Of a DNA stretch of 64,000 nucleotides, positions 36,988-44,735 are shown one piece after another (positions within the stretch are counted from its first letter, which is position 1; each line of letters begins with the position of its first letter). The translations under genes were made by a program, and so were the position numbers. The notes below the pieces were generated by a model, which saw only the letters and a list, made by a program, of their open reading frames with translations, did no database searches and had not been told where the DNA came from. Source of the stretch: VRUE01 sp963712595 (GTDB taxonomy: Bacteria > Actinomycetota > Thermoleophilia > Solirubrobacterales > 70-9); NCBI GenBank assembly GCA_963712595.1, contig CAVQIM010000006.1, forward strand, positions 62,001 to 126,000, in the 5' to 3' direction.

Positions 36988-37718
36988 GCCGTCGCGACGA
37001 GCACCAGGCGGTCCTCGGGGCGCTTCGGGCCGCCGGCGAAGTTGCCGTAGCGCTCGACGTCGTGGAAGCCGGCCGCTTCCGCCATCCGCTGTAGGTCGTC
37101 GGCCTCGTACATGCGGATGCGCGAGTCGACCACGTCGTCGCCGTAGACGTAGTGGACGTGCAGCATCCCGGTCGAGAAGTCGACGTCGAGGGTTTCGGCG
37201 ACGCCGTTGGTCTCGCGTTCGACCACGCCCTCGTCGGTTTTCAGCCGGTAACGCGAGCGCTCCAGGTCGGAGAGCTCCACCGCCATCTTTCCCCCCGGCC
37301 GCAGAGCGTCGTGGTAGGCGCGCAGCATCGCTTCGTCCTCGGCCACCGTCGCGCCGAAACCGAAGCTGGAGGAGAGGCTGACCAGGCCGTCGAAGCCGCG
37401 CAGCTCGTCGGGCAGCACCTGCATCAGGTCGGCGACGTAGTAGGTCGGCCCCGGGTACTCGCGCTTGGCTTCGGCGATCGCGATCTCGGAGATGTCGACG
37501 CCGACCGCGTCGATCCCGTGCTCTGCGAGCGCGGCAACGAAGCGCCCCAGCCCGCAGCCGGCATCGAGCACCCGATCGCCCTCGGAGAGGCCGAGGAGCT
37601 CGATCGCCAGCGGCGCCTCCTCCTCGTTGCCCTCGTAGCGGCCAAGCTGGTTGGCGACCCGCATATAGGCGGGCCCGTAGGTGTCGACCTCGTTCAGCAG
37701 GGGGGCGTGATCGCTCAT
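36984..37718 (-). CDS. Class I SAM-dependent methyltransferase
   Basis: A 244-residue methyltransferase with VLDAGCGLGRFVAAL (SAM motif I) near residue 50, VGVDIS (motif II), LVSLSSSFGFG, and LRPGGKMAVELSD (motif for the fourth/fifth strands). The C-terminal half has a beta-sheet region (VERETNGVAETLDVDF) of the kind seen in small-molecule methyltransferases. The ATG at 37718 was preferred to the TTG at 37727. It is coupled to the ATP-grasp gene, so its product may methylate the same compound. Divergent from the ccm operon. Confidence 0.82.
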   Translation of the reverse strand: MSDHAPLLNEVDTYGPAYMRVANQLGRYEGNEEEAPLAIELLGLSEGDRVLDAGCGLGRFVAALAEHGIDAVGVDISEIAIAEAKREYPGPTYYVADLMQVLPDELRGFDGLVSLSSSFGFGATVAEDEAMLRAYHDALRPGGKMAVELSDLERSRYRLKTDEGVVERETNGVAETLDVDFSTGMLHVHYVYGDDVVDSRIRMYEADDLQRMAEAAGFHDVERYGNFAGGPKRPEDRLVLVATA

Positions 37719-37752
37719 GAAACTCAAAGCGTACCGGGAGCGATCTCCCCGA

Positions 37753-37797
37753 TGACTTCGCGTTTTGTCTCGCTATCCGAGACTAAACGCGAAGTCA
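37753..37797. repeat. Palindromic element C2
   Basis: 20-bp arms (37753-37772 and 37778-37797) with one T-T mismatch and the loop CTATC, nearly the same as the palindrome inside ileS (C1, 7261-7311). It is located in the divergent gap between the methyltransferase and ccmA, 35 bases upstream of the methyltransferase start. Finding the same hairpin inside a coding sequence and in a promoter region argues for a mobile or copied element. Confidence 0.88.
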
Positions 37798-37879
37798 GCC
37801 GAATGGGGCGGTTGGTCGATCACGCTCGGCTGCGCGGGCGCCCCGCCGAAAGGCGCCGCCGACGTTCAGAATCCCCGCA

Positions 37880-38548
37880 GTGGAGCCCGGTCAGGCCACA
37901 GATCAACCGGCGCTGAGCGTCGCCGGACTGCGGCGCGACTACGGCGAACGGACCGCCCTCGGCGGCGTCGGCTTCGAGCTGGCGCGGGGCGAGACGATGC
38001 TGGTGCTGGGGCCAAACGGCGCCGGCAAGACGACCCTGCTGCGCATCCTCGCCACGCTGCTGCGGCCAAGCGGCGGCGAGGTGCGGGCACTCGGCTGCCG
38101 CGTCCCGGACGAGGCCTGGAAGCTGCGCGGGCGGATCGGCTTCCTCGGCCACGAGCCGCTGCTCTACCGCGACCTCAGCGGCCGCGAGAACCTGCGCTTC
38201 CACGCCCGCCTGCACGGGATGCGCGGGGAGGCCGCCGAGGCGCGGATCGCTGAGCTGCTCGCAGCGGTCGGGATGGAGCGCCGCGCCGACGAGCGCGTCG
38301 CCGAGCTCTCCGCCGGCATGCGCCAGCGCCTGGCGATCTGCCGCTGCGTCCTGCACGGTCCCGAGCTGCTGCTGCTCGACGAGCCCGACTCCAACCTCGA
38401 CGCCGGGGGTCGCGAGCAGGCGCGCACCCTGATCGGCCCGGGCGCCGAGCGCACCCGGGTCATCGTCAGCCACGACCCCGAGCGCTTCCGCGACGAAGCG
38501 GAGCTGGTGCTCGAACTCGAGGCCGGCGGCACGGTGGTGGCCGCGTGA
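37880..38548 (+). CDS. ccmA: Heme exporter/cytochrome c maturation ABC transporter ATPase CcmA
   Basis: A 222-residue ABC ATPase with LGPNGAGKTTLLR (Walker A, residue 44), the signature LSAGMRQRLAI near residue 140 and LLLLDEPDSNLD (Walker B). It is the first gene of a run with ccmB, ccmC, ccmD and heme biosynthesis genes, which fixes the identity as CcmA rather than another exporter. With CcmB it powers release of holo-CcmE-bound heme. The start is GTG at 37880. The stop overlaps the ccmB start (GTGA). Confidence 0.9.
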   Translation: MEPGQATDQPALSVAGLRRDYGERTALGGVGFELARGETMLVLGPNGAGKTTLLRILATLLRPSGGEVRALGCRVPDEAWKLRGRIGFLGHEPLLYRDLSGRENLRFHARLHGMRGEAAEARIAELLAAVGMERRADERVAELSAGMRQRLAICRCVLHGPELLLLDEPDSNLDAGGREQARTLIGPGAERTRVIVSHDPERFRDEAELVLELEAGGTVVAA

Positions 38549-39225
38549 CCCCCTCCCGCACGGCCTTCGCCGCGATCCTCGCCAAGGACCTGCGCGCCGA
38601 GCTGCGCACGCTGCAGTCGCTGCCGGCGATGGCGCTCTTCGCGACCACCACCTTCGTCATCTTCCGCTTCGGGCTCGACCGCACCAGCCTCTCCGGCAGC
38701 CTCGCCGCCGGGGTGCTCTGGGCGACCCTGCTCTTCGCCGCCCTGCTCGGCGTCAACCGGCTCTTCGTCGCCGAGCGCGAGGAGGGCGGCTTCGACGCGA
38801 TCCGCCTCGCCCCGGTCGACCGCAGCGCCCTCTTCGCCGCCAAGGCGGCGGCGCTGCTCGCCTACCTGCTGGTGCTGGAGCTGTTCGTGGTGCCGATCTT
38901 CGCCCTCTTCTTCCTCGACTCCGCCGCGGCGCTGGCGCCACTCGCCCTCGTCCTCCTCCTCGCCGACCTCGGCCTTGCCGCGACCGGCACCCTGATCTCC
39001 TCGATGGCGGTCCACTCGCGCGCCCGCGACCTGCTCGGACCGCTCGTCCTCCTGCCCCTGGTGGTGCCGCTGATGATCGCCGCGACGGGCGCCAGCGAGC
39101 CGCTGCTGGCCCTGGGCGGTCCCGGTTACCACCGCTTCGGCACCTGGCTGGCGGTGCTCTCCCTATACGATCTGGTCTTCCTCCTCGTCGGCTACGCCGT
39201 CTTCGACTTCCTCTTGGAGGACTAG
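38545..39225 (+). CDS. ccmB: Cytochrome c maturation ABC permease CcmB
   Basis: A 226-residue membrane protein with six hydrophobic segments, starting GTG at 38545 in overlap with the ccmA stop. Typical CcmB features are the cytoplasmic loop VAEREEGGFDAIRLAPVD near residue 70 and a C-terminal FGTWLAVLSLYDLVFLLVGY segment. It forms the membrane part of the CcmAB complex. Position after ccmA and before ccmC supports the call. Confidence 0.9.
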   Translation: MTPSRTAFAAILAKDLRAELRTLQSLPAMALFATTTFVIFRFGLDRTSLSGSLAAGVLWATLLFAALLGVNRLFVAEREEGGFDAIRLAPVDRSALFAAKAAALLAYLLVLELFVVPIFALFFLDSAAALAPLALVLLLADLGLAATGTLISSMAVHSRARDLLGPLVLLPLVVPLMIAATGASEPLLALGGPGYHRFGTWLAVLSLYDLVFLLVGYAVFDFLLED

Positions 39226-39256
39226 GCGCCAAGCGGCGCCCATCGCCCAGAAACGC

Positions 39257-39979
39257 ATGTACGGCAAAGGACTGAGACCCCTCTCGATCGCGACCGTCGT
39301 TGCGATCGCCGCCGCGCTCTCGCTGGTCTTCTTCTACGCCCCCCTCGACGCCGACCAGGGCTTCATCCAGAAGATCTTCTACCTGCACGTGCCGCTGGCG
39401 ATCACGGCGCTGGTCGGCTTCGTCGTCGGCGGCGCCTTCGCGGTCGCCCACCTGCGCAGCGGCAACCGCCGCTGGGACGCCTACTCCTACGTCTCGATCC
39501 ACATGTCGGTGATCTTCGGCGTCGCCGTCCTGATCACCGGCTCGATCTGGGCCAAGGCCTCCTGGGGACACTGGTGGGTCTGGGACGAGCCGACCCTGGT
39601 CAGCTTCCTGATCGTCTTCCTCATGTACGCGACCTACTACCCCTTCCGCTACGCGATCGAGGATCCCGAGCGCCAGGCCCGCTACGCCTCGGTCTTCGCC
39701 GTCACCGCCGGCGCCTTCGTGCCGCTCAACTTCATGGCGGTGCGGATGGCCCAGAGCCTCGTCCACCCGCGCACTTTCGGCACCGCCAACGGCGGCCTGC
39801 CGGGCGAAATGATGTTCACCTTCCTCGTCTGCCTCGCCGCGGTGGCGCTGCTCTGGGTGACCCTGGTCAAGCTCGAGCTGACGGCGAAGAGCGCCTCCGG
39901 TCAGCTCAAGCGCCTGCGCCGGGCGCTCGATGCGCCGGCGCCGGGCGCCGGATCGCGGATCGCCCCGGAGGTGAGCTGA
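39257..39979 (+). CDS. ccmC: Heme-handling protein CcmC (CcsA/CcmC family)
   Basis: A 240-residue membrane protein of the heme-handling family. It contains the tryptophan-rich WGHWWVWDEP heme-binding motif near residue 95, His ligands in LHVPLA and YVSIHMS, and about six membrane segments. It loads heme onto CcmE during System I cytochrome c biogenesis. The C-terminal tail is basic (LKRLRRAL) and longer than average. Its stop overlaps the start of ccmD by one base (TGATG). Confidence 0.9.
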   Translation: MYGKGLRPLSIATVVAIAAALSLVFFYAPLDADQGFIQKIFYLHVPLAITALVGFVVGGAFAVAHLRSGNRRWDAYSYVSIHMSVIFGVAVLITGSIWAKASWGHWWVWDEPTLVSFLIVFLMYATYYPFRYAIEDPERQARYASVFAVTAGAFVPLNFMAVRMAQSLVHPRTFGTANGGLPGEMMFTFLVCLAAVALLWVTLVKLELTAKSASGQLKRLRRALDAPAPGAGSRIAPEVS

Positions 39980-40203
39980 TGGACCCGCTGCTCCTCGGCG
40001 CGCCCGCCCTGCCGCTCGACGAGGCCGGCAAGTACGTGGCCGGCGCCTACGTCGTCTTCCTCGTCCTGATCGTCGTCTACGTCGCGATCATGGCCTCGAA
40101 ACTGCAGCGGATGGAGCGGGAGCTGCGCGAGCTCGCCGGGTTTGCCGAAAACCGCGCCAACGGCGAGGCCGCCGCTCCCGAGCGCGAGGAAGTGAGCGCC
40201 TGA
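39979..40203 (+). CDS. ccmD: CcmD-like small membrane protein
   Basis: A 74-residue protein with a single hydrophobic segment (residues 19-40, GAYVVFLVLIVVYVAIM) followed by a charged helix (SKLQRMERELREL). This matches the size, topology and gene position of CcmD, which stabilises the CcmABC complex. The ATG overlaps the ccmC stop. hemA begins 1 base after its stop, so cytochrome c maturation and heme synthesis are in one message. Confidence 0.85.
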   Translation: MDPLLLGAPALPLDEAGKYVAGAYVVFLVLIVVYVAIMASKLQRMERELRELAGFAENRANGEAAAPEREEVSA

Positions 40204-40204
40204 C

Positions 40205-41554
40205 ATGTCCGAGCTGCTGGCACTGGGCGTCTCCCACAAGACCGCGCCGCTTGACCTGCGCGAGCGGCTCTCGCTGACCGAGGGCCGCGCCGCCGGCGCC
40301 CTGCGCGAGCTGACCGGCGTCGCCGGCATCCACGAGGCCGCCGCGATCTCGACCTGCAACCGCACCGAGCTCTACCTCGTCGTCTCCGACCCGGTCGAGG
40401 CCGAGTCGACGGCGCTCGGGGTGCTCACCCGCCAGGCCGAGATCCGCCCCACCGAGCTGCTCGGCCACCTCTACTCGCTGCGCTCCGGCGAGGCGGTCCG
40501 CCACCTCTTCCGCGTCACCGCCGGGCTCGACTCGATGATCCTCGGCGAGGCCGAGATCCAGGGCCAGGTCAAACGCGCCTACGAGCTGGCCCTGGTCGAG
40601 GGCGGCACCGGGCCGATCCTCAACCGCCTCTTCCGCGGCGCCCTCGCCGCCGGGGGCCGCGCCCGCGACGAGACCGGGATCAGCGAGAAGAACGTCTCGA
40701 TCCCCTCGGTCGCGGTCGAGCTCGCCCGCCACACCCTGGGCGACCTCGGCGACCGCCGCGTGCTCGTGATCGGTGCCGGCGAGACCGCCGAGCTGCTCGC
40801 CCGCGCCCTCGTCGCCCGCGGTGTCACCACCGTCTTCGTCGCCAATCGCCACTACGACCGGGCGATCGGGCTCGCCCAGCGCTTCGAAGGCAACGCGGTC
40901 CGCTTCGAGGAGCTGCCCGAGCAGCTCGAGCGGGCCGACATCGTCGTCTCCGCGACCAACTCCCCCCACCACATCGTCGAGCGCGACGAGCTGGAGAAGG
41001 TGATGGCGAGCCGCGAGGGACGACCGCTGCTGCTGGTCGACATCGCCGTGCCCCGCGACGTCGAGCCGGCCTGCCGCGAGGTCGCCGGGGTCAGCCTGCA
41101 CGACATCGACGACGTGCAGCAGATCGCCGAGCGCAATGCCAGCGGCCGCGAGGCCGAGGCGCGGCGGGCGGAGCGGATCCTCGACGCCGAGCAGGACCGC
41201 TTCGACCGCTGGCTTTCCTCGCTCGAGGTGGTGCCGACGATCGCGGCGCTGCGCGAGCGCGCCGACGAGATCGTGCGCCGCGTCCTCGCCGAGAACGAGG
41301 GCCGCTGGGAGAGCCTCGGCGAGGCCGACCGCGAGCGGCTCGCCGCGATGGCGAAGGCGATCGCCTCCCGCCTCCTCCACGACCCGACCCTGCGGATGAA
41401 GCGCTCCGCCGGCAGCGACGAGGCCTACCTCTACGTCAGCGCCCTGCGCGAGCTCTTCGGGCTCGATGTCGAGACGGAGCCGGAGGGCGAAAGCGGAGTG
41501 GGATCGAATGTAACCGAGCTGCGGAGGACCCGGCCCGGCAGGGGTTCCGCTTAA
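40205..41554 (+). CDS. hemA: Glutamyl-tRNA reductase
   Basis: First enzyme of the C5 heme pathway, reducing glutamyl-tRNA to glutamate-1-semialdehyde. 449 residues with GVSHKTAPLDLRERL, STCNRTELY (catalytic Cys near residue 50), GLDSMILGEAEIQGQVK, VLVIGAGE (NADPH site), VDIAVPRDVEP, and the C-terminal dimerisation domain. The last ten codons (RRTRPGRGSA) lie in the left arm of a nested palindrome (41524-41640) that continues up to the hemC start. Confidence 0.95.
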   Translation: MSELLALGVSHKTAPLDLRERLSLTEGRAAGALRELTGVAGIHEAAAISTCNRTELYLVVSDPVEAESTALGVLTRQAEIRPTELLGHLYSLRSGEAVRHLFRVTAGLDSMILGEAEIQGQVKRAYELALVEGGTGPILNRLFRGALAAGGRARDETGISEKNVSIPSVAVELARHTLGDLGDRRVLVIGAGETAELLARALVARGVTTVFVANRHYDRAIGLAQRFEGNAVRFEELPEQLERADIVVSATNSPHHIVERDELEKVMASREGRPLLLVDIAVPRDVEPACREVAGVSLHDIDDVQQIAERNASGREAEARRAERILDAEQDRFDRWLSSLEVVPTIAALRERADEIVRRVLAENEGRWESLGEADRERLAAMAKAIASRLLHDPTLRMKRSAGSDEAYLYVSALRELFGLDVETEPEGESGVGSNVTELRRTRPGRGSA

Positions 41555-41640
41555 CTTTTTCGGTGAGGACGCTATAGCTGACGCCGATAGGGATTGCCGA
41601 AAAAGTACAAGACGCTCCACCCCTACCGGGCCGGGTCCTC
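41524..41640. repeat. Nested palindrome H between hemA and hemC
   Basis: Outer arms of 22 bp (41524-41545 and 41619-41640, one C-A mismatch) enclose a 73-base interior with inner 10-bp arms (41554-41563 ACTTTTTCGG and 41597-41606 CCGAAAAAGT). The left arm codes for the end of HemA; the right arm ends 2 bases before the hemC start codon. In the hemA-hemC message the structure would hold the 5' region of hemC in a stem, so it could attenuate or couple translation, or stop transcription at the U-run. Confidence 0.88.
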
Positions 41641-41642
41641 AC

Positions 41643-42539
41643 ATGCCGATGCTCCAAATTGCCACCCGCAGCAGTGCTCTCGCGATCGCGCAGTCCCGAC
41701 AGGTCGCCGAGATGCTTGGAGGGGGCGAGTTGGTTGAAGTTTCTTCGGACGGTGAGGTGGGTGACAAGGCCCGTTTCGTGCGGGGGGTCGAGCGGGCCCT
41801 GCTCGACGAGCGGGCTGAGGTCGGCGTGCACTCGGCAAAGGACCTGCCGGCCGAGCTGACCGAGGGCCTGATGCTCGCCTCGGTTCCGACTCGCGAGGAC
41901 CCGAGGGACGCCTGGATCGGCGCCGGCTCCTCGCTCGAGGACGCCCCCGAGGGCGCCAGGGTGGGAACCGCCAGCCTGCGCCGCCGCGCGCAACTGCTCG
42001 CCGTCCGCCCCGACCTGGAGATCGGCGAGCTGCACGGCAACGTCGACACCCGGCTGCGCAAGCTCGTCGAGGGCGACCTCGACGCGATCGTCCTCGCCGT
42101 CGCCGGCCTGCGCAGGCTCGGCCGGCAGGGTGAGATCTCCTTCCCGATCCCGGTCGAGTCGATGACCCCGGCCGCCGGCCAGGGCTCGCTGCTGCTTCAG
42201 ATCCGCTCCGGCGACGAGGACGCTCTGCGCGCCGTCGAGCCGATCACCGACGAAGCGGCGCTGCGTGAGCTGACCGCGGAGCGAACCGTCGTCGCCCTGC
42301 TCGGGGCGACCTGCAACAGCCCGATCGGCGTCCACGGCAAGGTCGACGCCCAGCTCGACCGGATGCGCCTGGAAGCCTTCGTCGGCCTGCCCGACGGCAG
42401 CGAGTGGATCCGGGACCGCGTCGAGGGCGACTCGACCGAGCCGACCGCCCTAGGCGCCGAGCTGGCCCAGCGCCTGCTCGCCGTCGGCGCCCGCGACATC
42501 CTCGAGCGTGCGGAGCAGTGGGACCTGCCTACCATTTGA
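41643..42539 (+). CDS. hemC: Porphobilinogen deaminase (hydroxymethylbilane synthase)
   Basis: Condenses four porphobilinogens to hydroxymethylbilane. 298 residues: IATRSSALAIAQ at the start, VHSAKDLPAEL, GTASLRRRAQL, GNVDTRLRKL, and LGATCNSPIG near residue 220 with the cysteine that holds the dipyrromethane cofactor. The ATG at 41643 comes right after palindrome H with no clear ribosome site, so it may depend on coupling or on structure. The stop codon is part of the inverted repeat 42530-42545, the probable operator of the following toxin-antitoxin pair. Confidence 0.94.
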   Translation: MPMLQIATRSSALAIAQSRQVAEMLGGGELVEVSSDGEVGDKARFVRGVERALLDERAEVGVHSAKDLPAELTEGLMLASVPTREDPRDAWIGAGSSLEDAPEGARVGTASLRRRAQLLAVRPDLEIGELHGNVDTRLRKLVEGDLDAIVLAVAGLRRLGRQGEISFPIPVESMTPAAGQGSLLLQIRSGDEDALRAVEPITDEAALRELTAERTVVALLGATCNSPIGVHGKVDAQLDRMRLEAFVGLPDGSEWIRDRVEGDSTEPTALGAELAQRLLAVGARDILERAEQWDLPTI

Positions 42540-42545
42540 ATGGTA
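42530..42545. promoter_or_regulatory. Probable toxin-antitoxin operator (inverted repeat)
   Basis: TACCAT-TTGA-ATGGTA is a perfect 6-4-6 inverted repeat that spans the hemC stop and lies 11 bases before the antitoxin start. MazE/AbrB-type antitoxins bind such sites and repress their own operon, so I infer autoregulation. Confidence 0.6.
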
Positions 42546-42556
42546 ATGTTGCTGCC

Positions 42557-42817
42557 ATGAACGTGACCATCGACAAGGCCGGGCGCCTGGTCGTGCCAAA
42601 GGAGATCCGGGATCGCCTGGGTCTCCATGCCGGTGACGAGCTCGAGATTGAGGAGTTCAACGGGAAGATTGAGATTTCGAAGCCAATTCAAGAACGCGAA
42701 TTGATCGAAACCGAGAACGGCCTTCTCACCTTTGCCCCCGACCCCAGCCGACCCCCCATAACACAGGAGCAAGCGCGCGAAGAACTCGAGCGGGTTCGCG
42801 AGTGGCCTCACCACTGA
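42557..42817 (+). CDS. AbrB/MazE-type antitoxin
   Basis: An 86-residue protein. The first half, VTIDKAGRLVVPKEIRDRLGL near residues 3-23 (given in part), is the swapped-hairpin AbrB DNA-binding domain with AGDELEIEEF; the second half is an acidic tail (EELERVREWPHH) that would bind the toxin. It overlaps the PIN toxin start by 16 bases. The inverted repeat just upstream is the likely target of autoregulation. The module interrupts the hem operon between hemC and cobA/hemD. Confidence 0.88.
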   Translation: MNVTIDKAGRLVVPKEIRDRLGLHAGDELEIEEFNGKIEISKPIQERELIETENGLLTFAPDPSRPPITQEQAREELERVREWPHH

Positions 42818-43221
42818 TCTCTCCGGATAGCTCGGTCCTGATCGCGGGGGCGAGCCCCGAGCATCAGTTCTACAAGCAGGCGGCAACCGTCCTGCCAGCG
42901 ATCCGGTCGGAGGGTCGGCTGATAGCTCACACGATGGCCGAGACCTTTTCCATTCTCACCCGCCAGTTCGACTCCCGCCCCCCAGCGGGGGTTCTCCGAT
43001 ATCTCGACCAGTTCCTCGGGCAAACGCCGGTTGGCCTTACGCCTGCCTCCTACCCAGGAGTCCTAAGAACGCTGGCGGACGGAGGCATCGTCGGCGGCGC
43101 GATCTATGACGGATTGATCGCGGCAACGGCTAAGGAAGCGGGCCTTCGCCTGCTGAGCCTCGACCGCCGGGCAGCTCGGACATACACGATGTTCGACGTC
43201 GACTACGAGATTTTGATTTGA
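42802..43221 (+). CDS. vapC: VapC-type PIN domain ribonuclease toxin
   Basis: A 139-residue PIN domain RNase. Acidic residues expected for Mg2+ are visible: PDSSVLIAG (Asp near 9), MAETFSIL (Glu near 46), YDGLIAAT (Asp near 104) and LSLDRRAAR (Asp near 120). The GTG start at 42802 lies within the antitoxin gene (16-bp overlap), and its TGA overlaps the TTG start of the next hem gene, so the pair is embedded in the translation chain of the heme operon. Target RNA unknown. Confidence 0.88.
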   Translation: MASPLISPDSSVLIAGASPEHQFYKQAATVLPAIRSEGRLIAHTMAETFSILTRQFDSRPPAGVLRYLDQFLGQTPVGLTPASYPGVLRTLADGGIVGGAIYDGLIAATAKEAGLRLLSLDRRAARTYTMFDVDYEILI

Positions 43222-44726
43222 GCGCTGTGCGGACCGGAGTCGTCTATTTGGTCGGTGCGGGTCCCGGCGATCCCGGCTTGATGACGGCGCGTTCGCTCGA
43301 GCTGATCGCCTCGGCCGACGCGATCTACTACGACCGGCTGATCCCGCCGGGGGCGCTGGATGGCGCGCGCGAGGATGCCGAGCTGGTCTACGTCGGCAAG
43401 GCTCCCGGTCAGCCAGCCGTGGCGCAGGAGGAGATCGGCGAGCGGTTGATCGAGGCGGCGCATGCCGGCAAGAGCGTCGTGCGGCTGAAGGGGGGCGACC
43501 CGTTCGTCTTCGGGCGGGGCGGCGAGGAGGGGGAAGCGCTGCGCGCCGCCGGGGTCGAGTTCGAGGTCGTCCCCGGCGTCACCGCCGGTGTCGCCGCCAG
43601 CGCTTACGCCGGAATCCCGGTCACCCATCGCGAAGACGCCTCCGCGGTCGCCTTCGTCACTGGGCACGAGGACCCGGAGAAGAAGGCGAGCGCAATCGAC
43701 TGGGGGGCACTCGCCCGCTTCCCCGGGACGCTCATCTTTTACATGGGGGTGAAGCGGCTTGCCGGCAACGCGGCGGCGCTGATCGAGGCGGGACGCGACG
43801 CCGGCGAGCCCGCGGCGGCGATCGAACGGGGAACGATGGAGGGTCAGCGCACCGTCGTCGCCACGCTCGGCACGCTGGCCGAGGCCGTCGAGCGCGAGGG
43901 AATCGGCGCGCCGGCGCTGATCGTCGTCGGCGAGGTCGTGCGCCGGCGCGAGGGCCTCGCCTGGCTCGAGCGTCGCCCCCTCTACGGGCGCCGCGTCGTC
44001 GTCACCCGCGCCCGCGCCCAGGCGAGCGGCCTCGGCGCGAGGCTGCGCGGCCTCGGCGCCGAGGTGGTCGAGCTGCCGGCGATCCGGATCGAGCCGCGGC
44101 TCGAGAGCGAGGAGGTCCGCCGTGCCGTCGACTCGATCCGCGAGTACGCCCTCGTCTGCCTCACCAGCCCCAACGGGGTGCGACTTCTCTTCGAGGCGCT
44201 GAAAGCGGCCGGGCTCGACGCCCGTGCTCTCGCCGGCGCGACCGTCGCCGCGATCGGGCCCGGCACGGCGCGCGCCCTGGCCAGATGCGGCATCGCCGCC
44301 GACGTCGTCCCCGAGCGCTTCGTCGCCGAGTCGCTGGTCGAGGCGCTGGGAGACGTCGAGGTCGGCGGGCGGCGGGCGCTCGTCGCCCGCGCATCCGAGG
44401 CGCGCGACGTCATCCCCGACCACCTGAGCGGGCGCGGCGCCGAGGTAGACGTCGTCGCCCTCTACGAGACCGTGCGGGAGCAGCCGAGTCCCGAAGCGGT
44501 CGAGGCGGCCCAAGGCGCCGACTACGTCACCTTCACCTCCTCCTCCACCGTGCGCAACCTGGTCGAGGCGCTCGGCGAGCGCTTCCCGGCCGCGGCCCGA
44601 GTGGTCTCGATCGGGCCCGTCACCAGCGAGGCGGCGCGGGACGCCGGCCTCGAGGTCCACGCCGAAGCCGAGCGCCACGACGTCGACGGCCTCCTCGCCG
44701 CCCTGCTCAGCGACGCCGCTCACTGA
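43218..44726 (+). CDS. cobA-hemD: Uroporphyrinogen-III C-methyltransferase / uroporphyrinogen-III synthase fusion (CobA-HemD)
   Basis: A 502-residue bifunctional enzyme. The N-terminal 245 residues are the SAM-dependent methyltransferase (YLVGAGPGDPGLMTARS, YYDRLIPP, VVRLKGGDPFVFGRGGEE, GVTAGVAASAYAGIPVTHR), which makes precorrin-2 for siroheme or B12. Residues 255-500 are HemD (VVTRARAQASGL, CLTSPNGVRLLFEAL, FTSSSTVRNLVEAL), which makes uroporphyrinogen III from hydroxymethylbilane. I use the TTG at 43218, which overlaps the vapC stop; GTG at 43227 is possible. hemB, often next in such operons, is not present here. Confidence 0.92.
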   Translation: MSAVRTGVVYLVGAGPGDPGLMTARSLELIASADAIYYDRLIPPGALDGAREDAELVYVGKAPGQPAVAQEEIGERLIEAAHAGKSVVRLKGGDPFVFGRGGEEGEALRAAGVEFEVVPGVTAGVAASAYAGIPVTHREDASAVAFVTGHEDPEKKASAIDWGALARFPGTLIFYMGVKRLAGNAAALIEAGRDAGEPAAAIERGTMEGQRTVVATLGTLAEAVEREGIGAPALIVVGEVVRRREGLAWLERRPLYGRRVVVTRARAQASGLGARLRGLGAEVVELPAIRIEPRLESEEVRRAVDSIREYALVCLTSPNGVRLLFEALKAAGLDARALAGATVAAIGPGTARALARCGIAADVVPERFVAESLVEALGDVEVGGRRALVARASEARDVIPDHLSGRGAEVDVVALYETVREQPSPEAVEAAQGADYVTFTSSSTVRNLVEALGERFPAAARVVSIGPVTSEAARDAGLEVHAEAERHDVDGLLAALLSDAAH

Positions 44727-44735
44727 CTGGATGCC

